Shown here in pieces: positions 26,274-39,507 of a DNA stretch of 64,000 nt; within the stretch, counting starts at the first letter, position 1; the number at the start of each line of letters is the position of its first letter. The notes below the pieces were generated by a model. The model had not been told where the DNA came from. It saw only the letters and a list, made by a program, of their open reading frames with translations, and ran no database searches. Location of the stretch: the NCBI GenBank assembly GCA_000996275.1, contig LCEG01000003.1:1-64000 (forward strand), written 5' to 3'. Source of the stretch: a candidate division TM6 bacterium GW2011_GWE2_42_60 (GTDB lineage Bacteria > Babelota > Babeliae > Babelales > Babelaceae). A program made the translations under genes and the position numbers.

Positions 26274-26894
26274 TTAGCAGAAAATACTTTTAAAAACTGC
26301 ATAGGCAGAAAACAGAGCAAATCCTATTAAAATAAGTCCCGAAATTTTATTCACCCAGCACATACTTTTTGCATTCATCCATTTTCCAATTAAGACCATT
26401 AAAAGGCTCAAAATGATCAGCCAACCAAATGCCCCTAAAAAAATAGCGCCCGTCAAAAAATATGCTGAAAAATAATCTGACAAATCTAAGGTTAAGCTTG
26501 TTAATAAACTTGCTAAAACTAAAACAGTCATTGGATTTGCAATAGTTAAAATAAATGATGCAAAGAAAGCTTGAACAAAATTTTTTTCGCGCTGAGAACA
26601 ATCATGCATCAGTGGCACTTCCCTCAATGTCTTCACGCCAAGATACCCAAGAAACAATGTTCCAAAAATATTAAAAATCAAGCCGTATTTGGTAAGGAAC
26701 GTAGTCATAAAATTCATACCAAATCCAGCAACTGCACCATAACATGCGATAGCAATTGAAGCACCAAGACTTGTTATAATACCGGATAAGAAACCTTGAG
26801 AAAGAGCATTACGAATACACAAAAGACTCGATGGGCCTATAGGTAATGCAACAGAAAATCCAATTAAAAAACCATGAGCTATTGTTTTCAACAC
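26274..26894 (-). CDS. LysE-family amino-acid/metabolite exporter, copy 1
   Basis: A membrane protein of about 206 residues with six hydrophobic segments. The opening A-H-G-F-L-I-G-F-S-V-A-L-P-I-G-P-S-S-L-L-C-I-R is the LysE/RhtB signature, and NPMTVLVLASLL is the conserved middle segment. GTG 26894 is taken as start because AAGGGA lies 7 bases before it; an ATG at 26921 has no ribosome site. It resembles the exporter at 54240. The substrate is unknown. Likely cotranscribed with crcB. Confidence 0.85.
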   Translation of the reverse strand: MLKTIAHGFLIGFSVALPIGPSSLLCIRNALSQGFLSGIITSLGASIAIACYGAVAGFGMNFMTTFLTKYGLIFNIFGTLFLGYLGVKTLREVPLMHDCSQREKNFVQAFFASFILTIANPMTVLVLASLLTSLTLDLSDYFSAYFLTGAIFLGAFGWLIILSLLMVLIGKWMNAKSMCWVNKISGLILIGFALFSAYAVFKSIFC

Positions 26895-27115
26895 AAGCAA
26901 TCCCTTTAGTCGAAATGTCATTTTTTATAGCATGAGAGTTGCTGTGTTGATACAGAAAAAACAAACTCTCCAATACTTTTTTGAAATCCATCTGCTCAAG
27001 AGTATACCATGATACACTTTTGAGTCCAACCCATCGATTAGGGCTATGGCTCTGAGTATAAATAGCCCGGGGCCGCATCGATAAATGCCCCGAGTAGATC
27101 TCTACTGCTCAATAA

Positions 27116-27463
27116 TTATTTTGTAGATTCAATCATTTTTTTGCACATATCTGTGCATTCTTTACAGGCATCAGTACATTCTTTGCACATAGTTATACAT
27201 TGTTCACACATCTTGCTGCATTTTTCACAGGTATCAGTACAGCTTCTACACGACTGGGAACAATCTTTGCATTCGCTTGTGCAGTTGTTACAAGCAGAGG
27301 TACAATCGGCACATTTGCTCGAGCACGTTTTGCATTCTTGAGTGCATTGTTTACACGCGGCTGTACAGTCTCTCATTGCTTTGTCATCACTCTTATGGTC
27401 ATGTGCGCTAAGAGCTAATGGCATAATGGCACTGAGTAACATAAATTTACAAAATAATTGCAT
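27116..27463 (-). CDS. exported Cys-heptad protein, probable copper-binding (Csp/DUF326-like)
   Basis: The 115-residue protein has a signal peptide (residues 1-20, ending LALSA) and an HDHKSDDK start of the mature chain. The rest is a continuous run of about 11 heptads C-x2-C-x3, giving 22 Cys in 78 residues, which puts all Cys on one face of a helix. Four-helix-bundle copper storage proteins (Csp, DUF326-type) line their core with Cys in similar spacing. Start ATG 27463 follows GGAAAG; a longer upstream frame lacks a ribosome site. Copper storage or metal defence is likely; a structural disulfide role is the alternative. Confidence 0.72.
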   Translation of the reverse strand: MQLFCKFMLLSAIMPLALSAHDHKSDDKAMRDCTAACKQCTQECKTCSSKCADCTSACNNCTSECKDCSQSCRSCTDTCEKCSKMCEQCITMCKECTDACKECTDMCKKMIESTK

Positions 27464-27658
27464 ACAAAATTCTTTCCAAAAAAAGATAAACCTGACTCTG
27501 GTCGACGCTGGAGCGCAATTTAGTATGCGCAAAAAATTTAGTCAAACCGCAAGGATGCACAAGAAAACTTATTAAAATTTTCATATGCCCTATCTTGGCA
27601 GATGATTATCGGATCAAGCATGTATTACATTACTCATAAGAGAAAAGGGCTGTTAATT

Positions 27659-28699
27659 ATGAAATTCTTATTACGCCTACTCATTACTATTACCGTCACC
27701 ACTTCCACCTTTATCCATCTTGGCGCGACAAACGGCAATAATCCGTTAGCTGAAAAAAGAGACTTACTGCTCCAAACGCTTGAGCTACTTGGAAAAAGCA
27801 TCGAGGATGAAGTAGAAAATAATCACGCCATATATGAAGCGGTACAAAGCGGGCAACCCTCCAAAATCGAAACTGCTTTTAGCGATTACAGCTATTATAT
27901 GCGTTGCAAATTTTACGAGCACAATCTGCCATGGAAAAGTACTTTGCTTGGACTCGCAACCTACAATTTTACCAAGAAAATTCTCAATCCAGGTTCTGTC
28001 GCGCTGAATGATGTCTCAGATCGGCGGGCCGTGATTAAGCTATTGGTCTCTCTAGGCGCGAATATAAACGCAACGGATAAATTTGGAAGAACTCCGCTGT
28101 TCGTGCTCCTAAAAATGCTAAACTTAGCCCCTAAAGGTGACATAGAAGCGATTAATTGGGAAGTTAAAAAACTGATTCGTTTTTTCATCAAGAAGGGTGC
28201 TGATATGAGCGAGAAAGTATGCGGTCAATGGGCAACACTTCTTCTTAAAATTGCACATTCGGATGAAAAAATTCTCAAAAAAATGGTGTTCAATGCTTCT
28301 ACGAATCCCAATATTTATATGCCGTTTTTTGAGCAGTGGCTCAAGGAAAAGCCAAACTCTCTCAGCACCATTTTTGCATCTCTTCTTGAAATTGACCAGA
28401 ACGTCTGTGAGAAAAAACTTGCCAAAAACCCGCTTAATATCTACTACTATCTTGCCTTGATGGCGGTAAAAAAATTGGGGCGCATTGATTGTAATAATGC
28501 AATGCTAAATTACACCGAATTACCCATGAAGAAACTACCACAATATTATCCTCTTGAAAAGCAGGCTATCATTTTGAAGTTTCTGCTTGAGAAGAAACTT
28601 CAAAAACAACAAGCGGATTATAAGTTATCATCAAAATTAAACATTCGGCTTGAAGAAGATCTACAGGTTTTCAACCCAAGCAAGCCACAGGGAATTTAG
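27659..28699 (+). CDS. exported ankyrin-like protein (346 aa)
   Basis: A signal peptide (LLRLLITITVTTSTFIHLGA) leads into a helical protein. One clear ankyrin repeat lies at about residues 125-155 (RRAVIKLLVSLGANINATDKFGRTPLFVLL), followed by a second partial one (VKKLIRFFIKKGADMSE); the preceding NHAIYEAVQSGQPSKIETAF looks like a capping repeat. The last 180 residues are helical without a known domain. Start ATG 27659 is preferred because AAAAGGG lies about 9 bases before it. Function unknown; grouped with the other exported ankyrin proteins. Confidence 0.72.
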   Translation: MKFLLRLLITITVTTSTFIHLGATNGNNPLAEKRDLLLQTLELLGKSIEDEVENNHAIYEAVQSGQPSKIETAFSDYSYYMRCKFYEHNLPWKSTLLGLATYNFTKKILNPGSVALNDVSDRRAVIKLLVSLGANINATDKFGRTPLFVLLKMLNLAPKGDIEAINWEVKKLIRFFIKKGADMSEKVCGQWATLLLKIAHSDEKILKKMVFNASTNPNIYMPFFEQWLKEKPNSLSTIFASLLEIDQNVCEKKLAKNPLNIYYYLALMAVKKLGRIDCNNAMLNYTELPMKKLPQYYPLEKQAIILKFLLEKKLQKQQADYKLSSKLNIRLEEDLQVFNPSKPQGI

Positions 28700-28875
28700 G
28701 TCCCCACTATTTTTGAAGCTCAAAAAATCACGGTTTTAAAGCGGACCGCAAAAGAGGCTATTCGTAGGTTAATAAAACATTGTTAATGTCCCAGAGTATC
28801 AAATCGCTCCCCTGGACTCTACCAATGGATACTTTTACCCCTGTGTCGAAATTATCGGCGATTTTTTTAATAATA

Positions 28876-29544
28876 CTACCCCTCACAAGCAGTTTTATCG
28901 GCTTCGAGCACAAAACGCCCACGTAAATATTGCTGAAAATTATTTTTCTTCATCTGCAAAGAATCATAACCAACAGTCGAAGGCTTTACCTTCAATCCCG
29001 CCAAGGCACAATGCATTTCTTGCTTGATTGACTCTATACCCTCGGTCGAGTTTGCCATCAGTTCAATTTCCAAAAATGAACCCAAGCCTGCAACTTCGTC
29101 TACTGAAAGCGTAAAATTCCCACATTGATATGAAGCCCGTTCTTTGTCGACGGTATATAATCCAACAAGATTATTTACTGTTTTTAAGGTCTCCAGATCA
29201 GCTGTTTGAATAGGGATAAGGGAAAGACTCACAAGAAGATCATTCAATCTTTGCAAATCACTCACTTGCAAGGGCAATACAAAACCATGCTCCTCACAAA
29301 AATCTTGTCGCGGAAGCGTTGGATCTTCAAGGCATGCACGATTGAATTTGATTTCGAATTTTTTATCGTTACGCACTCTTAAATACAGGCCTTTCTGATA
29401 GAAAGAGGCATCTGGTGTATCAAGGTAGACATCAACAACATGTTTTTTATGGAGCAATTCTAATGGTTCAACAAATGCTTGCAGGGCTTTTACATCCAGA
29501 ACTTCATAGCGTAATTCTATTTCAATCGTGTTCACGGTACACAT
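28876..29544 (-). CDS. CYTH-domain triphosphatase-like protein
   Basis: The product has 222 residues. The tunnel-fold signature E-x-E-x-K/R is present at residues 8-12 (EIELR), with DVYLDTP, GLYLRVRN and FEIKFNR, and LEIELM late in the chain, as in CYTH proteins (class IV adenylate cyclase, thiamine triphosphatase, inorganic triphosphatase). The Lys of the motif is Arg. The start is set at ATG 29544, right before the domain; the frame stays open further upstream but those codons do not resemble the family. Its product should hydrolyse a triphosphate with Mg2+; the substrate is unknown. Confidence 0.8.
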   Translation of the reverse strand: MCTVNTIEIELRYEVLDVKALQAFVEPLELLHKKHVVDVYLDTPDASFYQKGLYLRVRNDKKFEIKFNRACLEDPTLPRQDFCEEHGFVLPLQVSDLQRLNDLLVSLSLIPIQTADLETLKTVNNLVGLYTVDKERASYQCGNFTLSVDEVAGLGSFLEIELMANSTEGIESIKQEMHCALAGLKVKPSTVGYDSLQMKKNNFQQYLRGRFVLEADKTACEG

Positions 29545-29642
29545 CTCATTTAGGATAGTTTTCTTAACAAAGACTAATAAAAGTATACCCGAACCACCAA
29601 GATCAAAAAATAATAATTTTTTTAAGACCAAAAAAATTACGC

Positions 29643-29677
29643 AAAAAAAAGAGCCAAGATTTCCTTGGCCCTTTTTT
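29643..29677 (-). terminator. rRNA operon terminator
   Basis: GCCAAG (29653-29658) pairs with CTTGGC (29664-29669), extended by A- and T-runs. It lies directly after the 3' end of 5S on the minus strand. Confidence 0.88.
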
Positions 29678-29686
29678 ATAATAAAA

Positions 29687-29800
29687 CCTGGCAGTACCTA
29701 CTCTTCCAGTCCGTTACCAGACAAGTACAATCGGCGTTGTAGACTTTACTTCCGTATTCGGAATGGGAACGGGTGTTACCCTACAACTATGCCCACCAGG
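29687..29800 (-). rRNA. rrf: 5S ribosomal RNA
   Basis: The minus strand reads CCTGGTGGGCATAG at the 5' end and GTACTGCCAGG at the 3' end, which pair as helix I, with the conserved CCCGTTCCCATTCCGAA loop. It is about 114 nt long, 90 bp downstream of 23S. Confidence 0.92.
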
Positions 29801-29890
29801 AAATTTTTAAAGAACATAAATTTTCTGTGCTTGGAAATGCGCAATGCTTCAATTAGCCTGGAAACTGAGATCAAAGTTATAATAAATTGT

Positions 29891-32902
<3,012 letters not shown>

Positions 32903-32970
32903 ACAAACTTTTATATCTCAGTGATAAATAACTTTACCCGTCGTTTGTCGACTAATTTTTTAGCATCGCA

Positions 32971-32983
32971 CATTTCAAAGAGC
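32971..32983 (-). promoter_or_regulatory. boxA antitermination element before 23S
   Basis: The minus strand reads TGCTCTTTGAAATG, the typical rRNA boxA, in the spacer before 23S. Confidence 0.7.
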
Positions 32984-33044
32984 ACAGAATTTTTTCTCCC
33001 CACATGTCATTATTAATAACAACATGCATACTAGATCTCATAAT

Positions 33045-33120
33045 TGGTGGAGACGATCGGATTCGAACCGATGACCTCCTGCGTGCAAAGCAGGCGCTCT
33101 GCCAACTGAGCTACGCCCCC
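33045..33120 (-). tRNA. tRNA-Ala (TGC)
   Basis: A 76-nt cloverleaf with encoded CCA and anticodon TGC in loop TTTGCAC, located in the 16S-23S spacer. Confidence 0.96.
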
Positions 33121-33178
33121 TCTTTACAGATAACTACTCAGATAAGACGATCGTCTACTTTACGATCAACCTAAACCC

Positions 33179-33255
33179 TGGTGGGCCTAAGTCGACTCGA
33201 ACGACCGACCTCCCCGTTATCAGCAGGGCGCTCTAACCACCTGAGCTATAGGCCC
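33179..33255 (-). tRNA. tRNA-Ile (GAT)
   Basis: A 77-nt cloverleaf with encoded CCA, acceptor stem GGGCCTA/TAGGCCC and anticodon GAT, upstream of tRNA-Ala in the same spacer. Confidence 0.96.
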
Positions 33256-33360
33256 GGTTTCCAATTAAAAATTTAATGCCTATGATCTTGCCTCTCAGCA
33301 CACCTAAGACCTAACCTGAACTAAAAAAGAGCTCAAGGCTGGTCATAATTATTCTCCCTC

Positions 33361-34909
<1,549 letters not shown>

Positions 34910-34984
34910 ACCTATATGATAGATTTCATGCGAGAGATCACAAGATCATAGGCAAATTTTTTGGGATCTTTATATATTCTATGC

Positions 34985-34997
34985 ATTTCAAAGAGGA
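34985..34997 (-). promoter_or_regulatory. boxA-like element in rRNA leader
   Basis: The minus strand reads TCCTCTTTGAAAT, matching the boxA before 23S except at its 5' bases, between promoter and 16S. Confidence 0.6.
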
Positions 34998-35036
34998 GAA
35001 TTTTTTCGAGAAGCTTTTTATTTACTTCACTGTTTG

Positions 35037-35064
35037 ATTCTATCGATTTAAAAGACGTTGTCAA
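35037..35064 (-). promoter_or_regulatory. rRNA operon promoter
   Basis: On the minus strand a perfect TTGACA (35064-35059) is followed after 16 bp by TAGAAT (35042-35037). It is the only strong promoter seen before 16S. Confidence 0.75.
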
Positions 35065-35391
35065 ATTTTTTTGTAATCTTTTTTTATTGCCGTCTTTTTT
35101 TCTTCGAATCTTTCAACCTTATTTCAAATTTAACTCTTTCGCTTCTCTTTCTTACCGCTTTCGCACTTGCTGTCTCATCTCATCTGGAGCGTTTGTCGGA
35201 GGCGTTTCGTTAAATACAGAACTAATTATACCGGGACACCCTTTCGTGTCAACGTTTTTTATAAACTTTTTTAAAAAATCTTAAGAAATCGTTCTTTTTT
35301 TAAGAAACACAAACAGCTGTTTTCTTCCAAAAGGGCCTCTGGATGGCATAAATCAATCACCCAGAGATTCTTTATGTTTTTTATTCTTTTT

Positions 35392-35994
35392 TTAAAACGA
35401 TACGTGATTTTCAGACAAAACCGTTCCGCTTATTACTTTTTTTAATGCTTCAAGAGCTTCTTCAAGCTGATTATTTACCAAAACTTCATCCGCAAGTGGC
35501 TCCGCCGCCTCCTCTTTAAGCTCTTCACGCGCGCGCTCTAGGCGAAAAGCAGTCACTTCTTCCGACTGAGCAGTCCGTTTACTAATACGTTGTTTTAAAA
35601 CTTCTTCAGATGGAGCCACTACTAAAACAACGCGTGTCGATGGAAATAACTTCTTCACCGCACCGGCGCCTTGACGGTCTATTGCAAGCAAAACATTCTT
35701 ACCTTGAGCAAGAGCTGCTTCAACTTCATCCCTGCCTGTGCCATAGAGCGCCTTGTAATGAGAACTCCACTCTAACAGCTTCCCTGCTTGCTGCATTTGC
35801 TGAAAGCGTTCTGGGGTTATAAAGAAATAATCAACACCAAAAACTTCACCCTCGCGCGCTTCACGCGTCGTGTATGTTGGGAGCCATGCAAGCGAGCATT
35901 CAGCCCCAAACCGTTTAATCATCTCTTTTACTAAAGTAGTTTTTCCAACACCCGACGGACCCATTAAGACGAAGATTCTTCCGCGTTTTTTCAT
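35392..35994 (-). CDS. gmk: guanylate kinase
   Basis: A 200-residue enzyme with P-loop G-P-S-G-V-G-K-T-T (residues 12-20), the GMP-binding TTR-x-x-R-x-G-E and the tyrosine in GVDYFFI, then KALYGTGRDEVE and the lid R-I-S-K-R. It phosphorylates GMP or dGMP to the diphosphate with ATP. Start ATG 35994 is chosen because AAAGGG lies before it and the domain starts at once; the longer upstream frame overlaps the prfB promoter region. It is divergent from prfB. Confidence 0.94.
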   Translation of the reverse strand: MKKRGRIFVLMGPSGVGKTTLVKEMIKRFGAECSLAWLPTYTTREAREGEVFGVDYFFITPERFQQMQQAGKLLEWSSHYKALYGTGRDEVEAALAQGKNVLLAIDRQGAGAVKKLFPSTRVVLVVAPSEEVLKQRISKRTAQSEEVTAFRLERAREELKEEAAEPLADEVLVNNQLEEALEALKKVISGTVLSENHVSF

Positions 35995-36104
35995 AAAATC
36001 CCTTTTGCGCAAACTTTTATACCTATTGGACAACGTATAATAAATAAGGTATAAAAAACAGGAAAAGGTAGCAAAAAAATTATAGAACCCCAAGAAAGAA
36101 AAAC

Positions 36105-37202
36105 ATGCTTATTGATGATCTTCGCGAACAATTAAAAGAAATAAAACCCGACGCAGACGCCATTATTCTCTGCTGGGAACAATCAAACAAAGAGTCGGCG
36201 TTCCAGGAACTTACAAAGCTAAGCCTCACCGAAAACTTCTGGCAACATCCAGGCCAAAAGCAGATTCTCAAAGAGCTACAGGCTGTTAAGAGCTTGCGCG
36301 AACGCTACCAAAACACCATTAAGAGCTACCGCGATCTCCTTGAACTCGTTGAGCTTTTTAAAGAAGATGAAACAGAACTAAAAAATCTCTCGCCGCTCGT
36401 TTCGCAATGCCAACGCAACATACGACACCTTAAGATAGAGTTTCTTCTCGGCGAAGAAGAGGACGCAAGTAATTGCTTTGTCAGTATCAACTCGGGTGCC
36501 GGAGGAACTGAATCTCAAGACTGGGCCGACATGCTCTTACGCATGTATCTTCGTTTTTGCGAACGGGAAGGATTTACCACCAACATGCTCGACTACCAAG
36601 CAGGCGAAGGTGCTGGTATTAAATCAGCCACAATCTACGTCGAAGGAAAAAACGCCTTCGGCCTTATGAAAAATGAACAAGGAGTCCATCGACTCGTCCG
36701 CGTATCTCCTTTTGATGCCAATAAACGACGCCACACCTCTTTTGCAGGGGTTTCGGTTCTGCCCGAAGTGCAGACTGCAGAAATTACTATAAACCCATTA
36801 GATCTCAGAATAGACACCTTTCGAGCAGGGGGCGCTGGAGGCCAGCACGTTAACAAAACAGAATCTGCAATACGCATCACTCACCTTCCAACCGGATTTG
36901 TAGTCCAGTGCCAGAGCGAGCGCTCGCAAGTGCAGAATAAAGAGACGGCGCTGAAGATGCTCAAGGCAAAGCTCATCCGTAAACAAAAAGAAGATGCCAA
37001 AAGCAAAGTCGATTCAATAGAAAAGAAAAGTATCGAATGGGGATCTCAAATTAGATCGTACGTTCTTCACCCTTACAAAATGGTAAAGGATCACCGAACC
37101 GAGCTCGAATCCCCGCAACCTGAGCTTGTTCTTGATGGCGACCTAATGGAATTCATCGAAAAGAATCTCATCCGCGAAGCAGGTCAAAAATCAAACCGCT
37201 AG
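36105..37202 (+). CDS. prfB: peptide chain release factor 2
   Basis: The 365-residue protein has the stop-codon tripeptide S-P-F (residues 201-203), which reads UGA and UAA, and the catalytic G-G-Q (245-247) in RAGGAGGQHVNKTES that triggers peptidyl-tRNA hydrolysis. The gene is one uninterrupted frame: the in-frame TGA and +1 frameshift that autoregulate prfB in many bacteria are absent. A candidate promoter (TTGGAC, 18 bp, TATAAA) is in the 110-bp gap to gmk. RF2 with an SPF motif shows UGA is a stop codon in this organism. Confidence 0.96.
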   Translation: MLIDDLREQLKEIKPDADAIILCWEQSNKESAFQELTKLSLTENFWQHPGQKQILKELQAVKSLRERYQNTIKSYRDLLELVELFKEDETELKNLSPLVSQCQRNIRHLKIEFLLGEEEDASNCFVSINSGAGGTESQDWADMLLRMYLRFCEREGFTTNMLDYQAGEGAGIKSATIYVEGKNAFGLMKNEQGVHRLVRVSPFDANKRRHTSFAGVSVLPEVQTAEITINPLDLRIDTFRAGGAGGQHVNKTESAIRITHLPTGFVVQCQSERSQVQNKETALKMLKAKLIRKQKEDAKSKVDSIEKKSIEWGSQIRSYVLHPYKMVKDHRTELESPQPELVLDGDLMEFIEKNLIREAGQKSNR

Positions 37203-37316
37203 AATATTATTTTCAAACAGTTGTTTTTACTACAAACGCTATCGTACACTAAAGGTAGAAATGCAATCCTACTACTCAAAGTAGGCGCACCATTTTTAAA
37301 TAAAAAAGGAGAGTGT

Positions 37317-38588
37317 ATGAAGTTTTTTAGTAAGAAAATACAAGCAGCCTATCTGATCATAGGTATGCTTTTGAGCGTTCAGTGCGCTGTAGCATTCAGC
37401 GAACTCAAAGCCGAGTTACTTCAATTTAATCCTTCACAAACAAGAACTCCAGAACTCACACAAACTGAAGCCCATCTCAGCCTCCCTATGATTATGGGTG
37501 AAATCAATCGCTGGTACGGTTTCAATACCATGCCTATTTTTCAGGATTTAATCAAAAAAATTACTACAAAAGAAAAACAGTATCTATCCTGTTGCTATTC
37601 TTTTTATACCGGAACCGCAAATACCTGGATTTCCCTAGGTGATGTGTATAAAAAATTGTATGAACTTTTCAATCAAGGAAAACCACCTCTCACCGACATC
37701 AGAGTTTTTAAATGGCTTTCTGCTCCAAAAAAAACACTTCTAGAGCTTTTAAAAGCGGGATTTACCAATGGGAATATGGTAGATGATACAATGCCTCTAT
37801 TAAAATCCTACGTAATTTCGGCGAACCTAGCGCCTTTTGGCAACGTCAACTTTCCCGGTGAATGTACATTCGAATATTTTCTTAATGCAAAAAGCCACAC
37901 ACCAATTAGTGATACCTTCTATACCGCAACCCTCGCCATTTTTGGTCTCTCCGAAAATGAAGTCAAATTATTTATACCAGAACTTCAAAAACTTCCTGAC
38001 TATCTCAATATCAAACTTCAAAAACCAGCTGGCAGCAACAATGCCACTGAGGACTGGAATCCCCAAACACTTACTCAAATTTTTATTCCAAAAGCACTTG
38101 CTGATAAAATTGCCTACATCACCTGGATTCAAGGCATTCCATTCGAAGAGAGTCTTATCAGCTGGGTAGAAAATAACGCGAGAACTTCATTTGGGAAGAT
38201 ACTGTCATATAAGGATCTTAAAACTCCGCTTGAAAATATTCGAACAGAATTAATCACAAAAAAAGGCACTCATCCACTCCACAAGGCTATGCTAAGTGGC
38301 ATCATGCAAAACAAATACATCCCTTCAAAATATCTTGAACAATACCGTTACGTGCCCTATCTCGTGCCAAACCTTAATTTTATGCAAGCGAGAATCAATC
38401 TCTATTTTGACGATATCGAAAAGCTGAGAACATCGGGCATTAAAATGTTTGATTATCGCCTCACCACACCAGAACAAGAAAAAAACTATCAAGAAGCGCT
38501 CAATACGGTGTGCCAAAAGATCTATGACTTTAAAAAAGCAAAAGACGCCCAAGAAAAACTCACTCCTGTCACAGCGCCTGCAGCCTAA
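37317..38588 (+). CDS. exported protein of unknown function (423 aa)
   Basis: A signal peptide (IQAAYLIIGMLLSVQCAVAF) is clear. The mature chain is mostly helical with aromatic-rich segments (GEINRWYGFNTMPIFQDLIKK, CCYSFYTGTANTWISLGDVYKKLYELF) and an Ala/Pro tail. I recognise no domain. Start ATG 37317 follows AAAGGAG; the longer frame upstream has no ribosome site. A strong terminator follows, so it is monocistronic. Confidence 0.7.
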   Translation: MKFFSKKIQAAYLIIGMLLSVQCAVAFSELKAELLQFNPSQTRTPELTQTEAHLSLPMIMGEINRWYGFNTMPIFQDLIKKITTKEKQYLSCCYSFYTGTANTWISLGDVYKKLYELFNQGKPPLTDIRVFKWLSAPKKTLLELLKAGFTNGNMVDDTMPLLKSYVISANLAPFGNVNFPGECTFEYFLNAKSHTPISDTFYTATLAIFGLSENEVKLFIPELQKLPDYLNIKLQKPAGSNNATEDWNPQTLTQIFIPKALADKIAYITWIQGIPFEESLISWVENNARTSFGKILSYKDLKTPLENIRTELITKKGTHPLHKAMLSGIMQNKYIPSKYLEQYRYVPYLVPNLNFMQARINLYFDDIEKLRTSGIKMFDYRLTTPEQEKNYQEALNTVCQKIYDFKKAKDAQEKLTPVTAPAA

Positions 38589-38598
38589 AGAGATCTAC

Positions 38599-38650
38599 CA
38601 AAAAAAGAGTGTCCGGATAGCACCTTGCCTTCCGGACACTCTTTTTTATT
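38599..38650. terminator. strong terminator between convergent genes
   Basis: An A-run and GAGTGTCCGGA pair with TCCGGACACTC and a T-run; the arms are at about 38601-38617 and 38630-38646. It can act in both directions. Confidence 0.88.
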
Positions 38651-38658
38651 TTAAATGG

Positions 38659-39507
38659 CTACACCGCCAAATTAATTTTGAACTTATGTTCTTGAAGCCA
38701 ACTTTGGGTAATACTATTGAGATCCTTACACCAGAAGCTGTCATTATAAGTCATTAAGTGCACAGTCCACCCATCCTCGTTCTCTTGCAACATTTGGCAC
38801 AAGAATGTCAGAATTGCATCAACCGCAACACCCATGCCGATTTTTGGATCTGTTCCTTTTGTTAAAAACGCTCCCATACTCAAAAGCGGAAAACTCACCG
38901 ATTTTAAACCTGCTTTTTGAGCTTCTTCAAGCGCAGAGGTATATGCCCCAAACAGTAACTTGTTCTTCTTCTCAGATCCATCATAACCACTGGGGCCCAC
39001 TGCATGGATTACCCTCATTGCTTGAGCCCCGGCGTTATCACTTTTGACCCAAACGTCTGGATTTGAATTTAACCAGGCCGTTCCAACCGCAATTCCATTT
39101 TTCGGCCGATTTTTTTGCCAATCTTTCCACTCTGTGTTTGGTTTATAAAGCGTAAAGGCGTTATAAAGAGCTTCAGACACCGTTGCCAAAGGATCAATTT
39201 GGCTATTGGCCGCATCAACCACCGCCTCAGTCCCCTGCGTCAAAAGATTGCCTGCAAAGTCTTCTGCACTGCCATTTTTGACAAAAAAGAATGCTTTTTT
39301 ACCCTGGTGTTCAAGTTTGTACTGAGTGCCCTCAAGAAAATAGATGTTATTTTTTGAGTCTGGCTGCAAATTTGAAATGACCGTAACACTCCAATCGTCC
39401 TGAACTTTTGAAAGCGTAGACGCAAAGTCAGTAAAAACCTCCGCGCTCATGCCCCAAAAACAGCTGCCGGTAAAACTAATAAGAGCCAAGCGCAAAAAAA
39501 GCTTCAT
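38659..39507 (-). CDS. exported macrodomain (ADP-ribose-binding) protein
   Basis: A signal peptide (residues 1-21, LALISFTGSCFWGMSA) precedes a linker and, from about residue 85 to 255, a macrodomain: E-A-V-V-D-A-A-N-S (residues 94-102), R-V-I-H-A-V-G-P (165-172) and S-V-S-F-P-L-L-S-M-G-A-F (203-214). Macrodomains bind ADP-ribose, and some remove it from proteins. The usual N-A-A-N reads D-A-A-N and the Gly-rich loop that follows is replaced by IDPLATVSEAL, so hydrolase activity is doubtful. The gene overlaps the upstream HIT gene by four bases (ATGA), so both are translated together. Confidence 0.8.
   Translation of the reverse strand: MKLFLRLALISFTGSCFWGMSAEVFTDFASTLSKVQDDWSVTVISNLQPDSKNNIYFLEGTQYKLEHQGKKAFFFVKNGSAEDFAGNLLTQGTEAVVDAANSQIDPLATVSEALYNAFTLYKPNTEWKDWQKNRPKNGIAVGTAWLNSNPDVWVKSDNAGAQAMRVIHAVGPSGYDGSEKKNKLLFGAYTSALEEAQKAGLKSVSFPLLSMGAFLTKGTDPKIGMGVAVDAILTFLCQMLQENEDGWTVHLMTYNDSFWCKDLNSITQSWLQEHKFKINLAV

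Larger units (their letters stand above)
34910..35391. other. rRNA promoter and leader region, 482 bp
   Basis: No protein gene is supported. It holds the rRNA promoter, a boxA and a leader of about 120 nt. The part from 35070 to 35391 is T-rich; an imperfect CTCTGG/CCAGAG pair at 35336-35368 has no clear role. Confidence 0.6.

Noticed and set aside
25854-26280. Fluoride riboswitch before crcB
   Set aside because: The gap to the upstream gene is only about 20 bases and has no room for the motif.
27133-27400. Regular 21-bp spacing that at first sight resembles a CRISPR or minisatellite array
   Set aside because: It encodes the Cys heptads; there are no spacers of constant length and no cas genes.
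34961-35284. A 107-codon plus-strand frame upstream of 16S
   Set aside because: It covers the rRNA promoter and boxA on the other strand and has low-complexity Phe/Ser/Leu-rich sequence.
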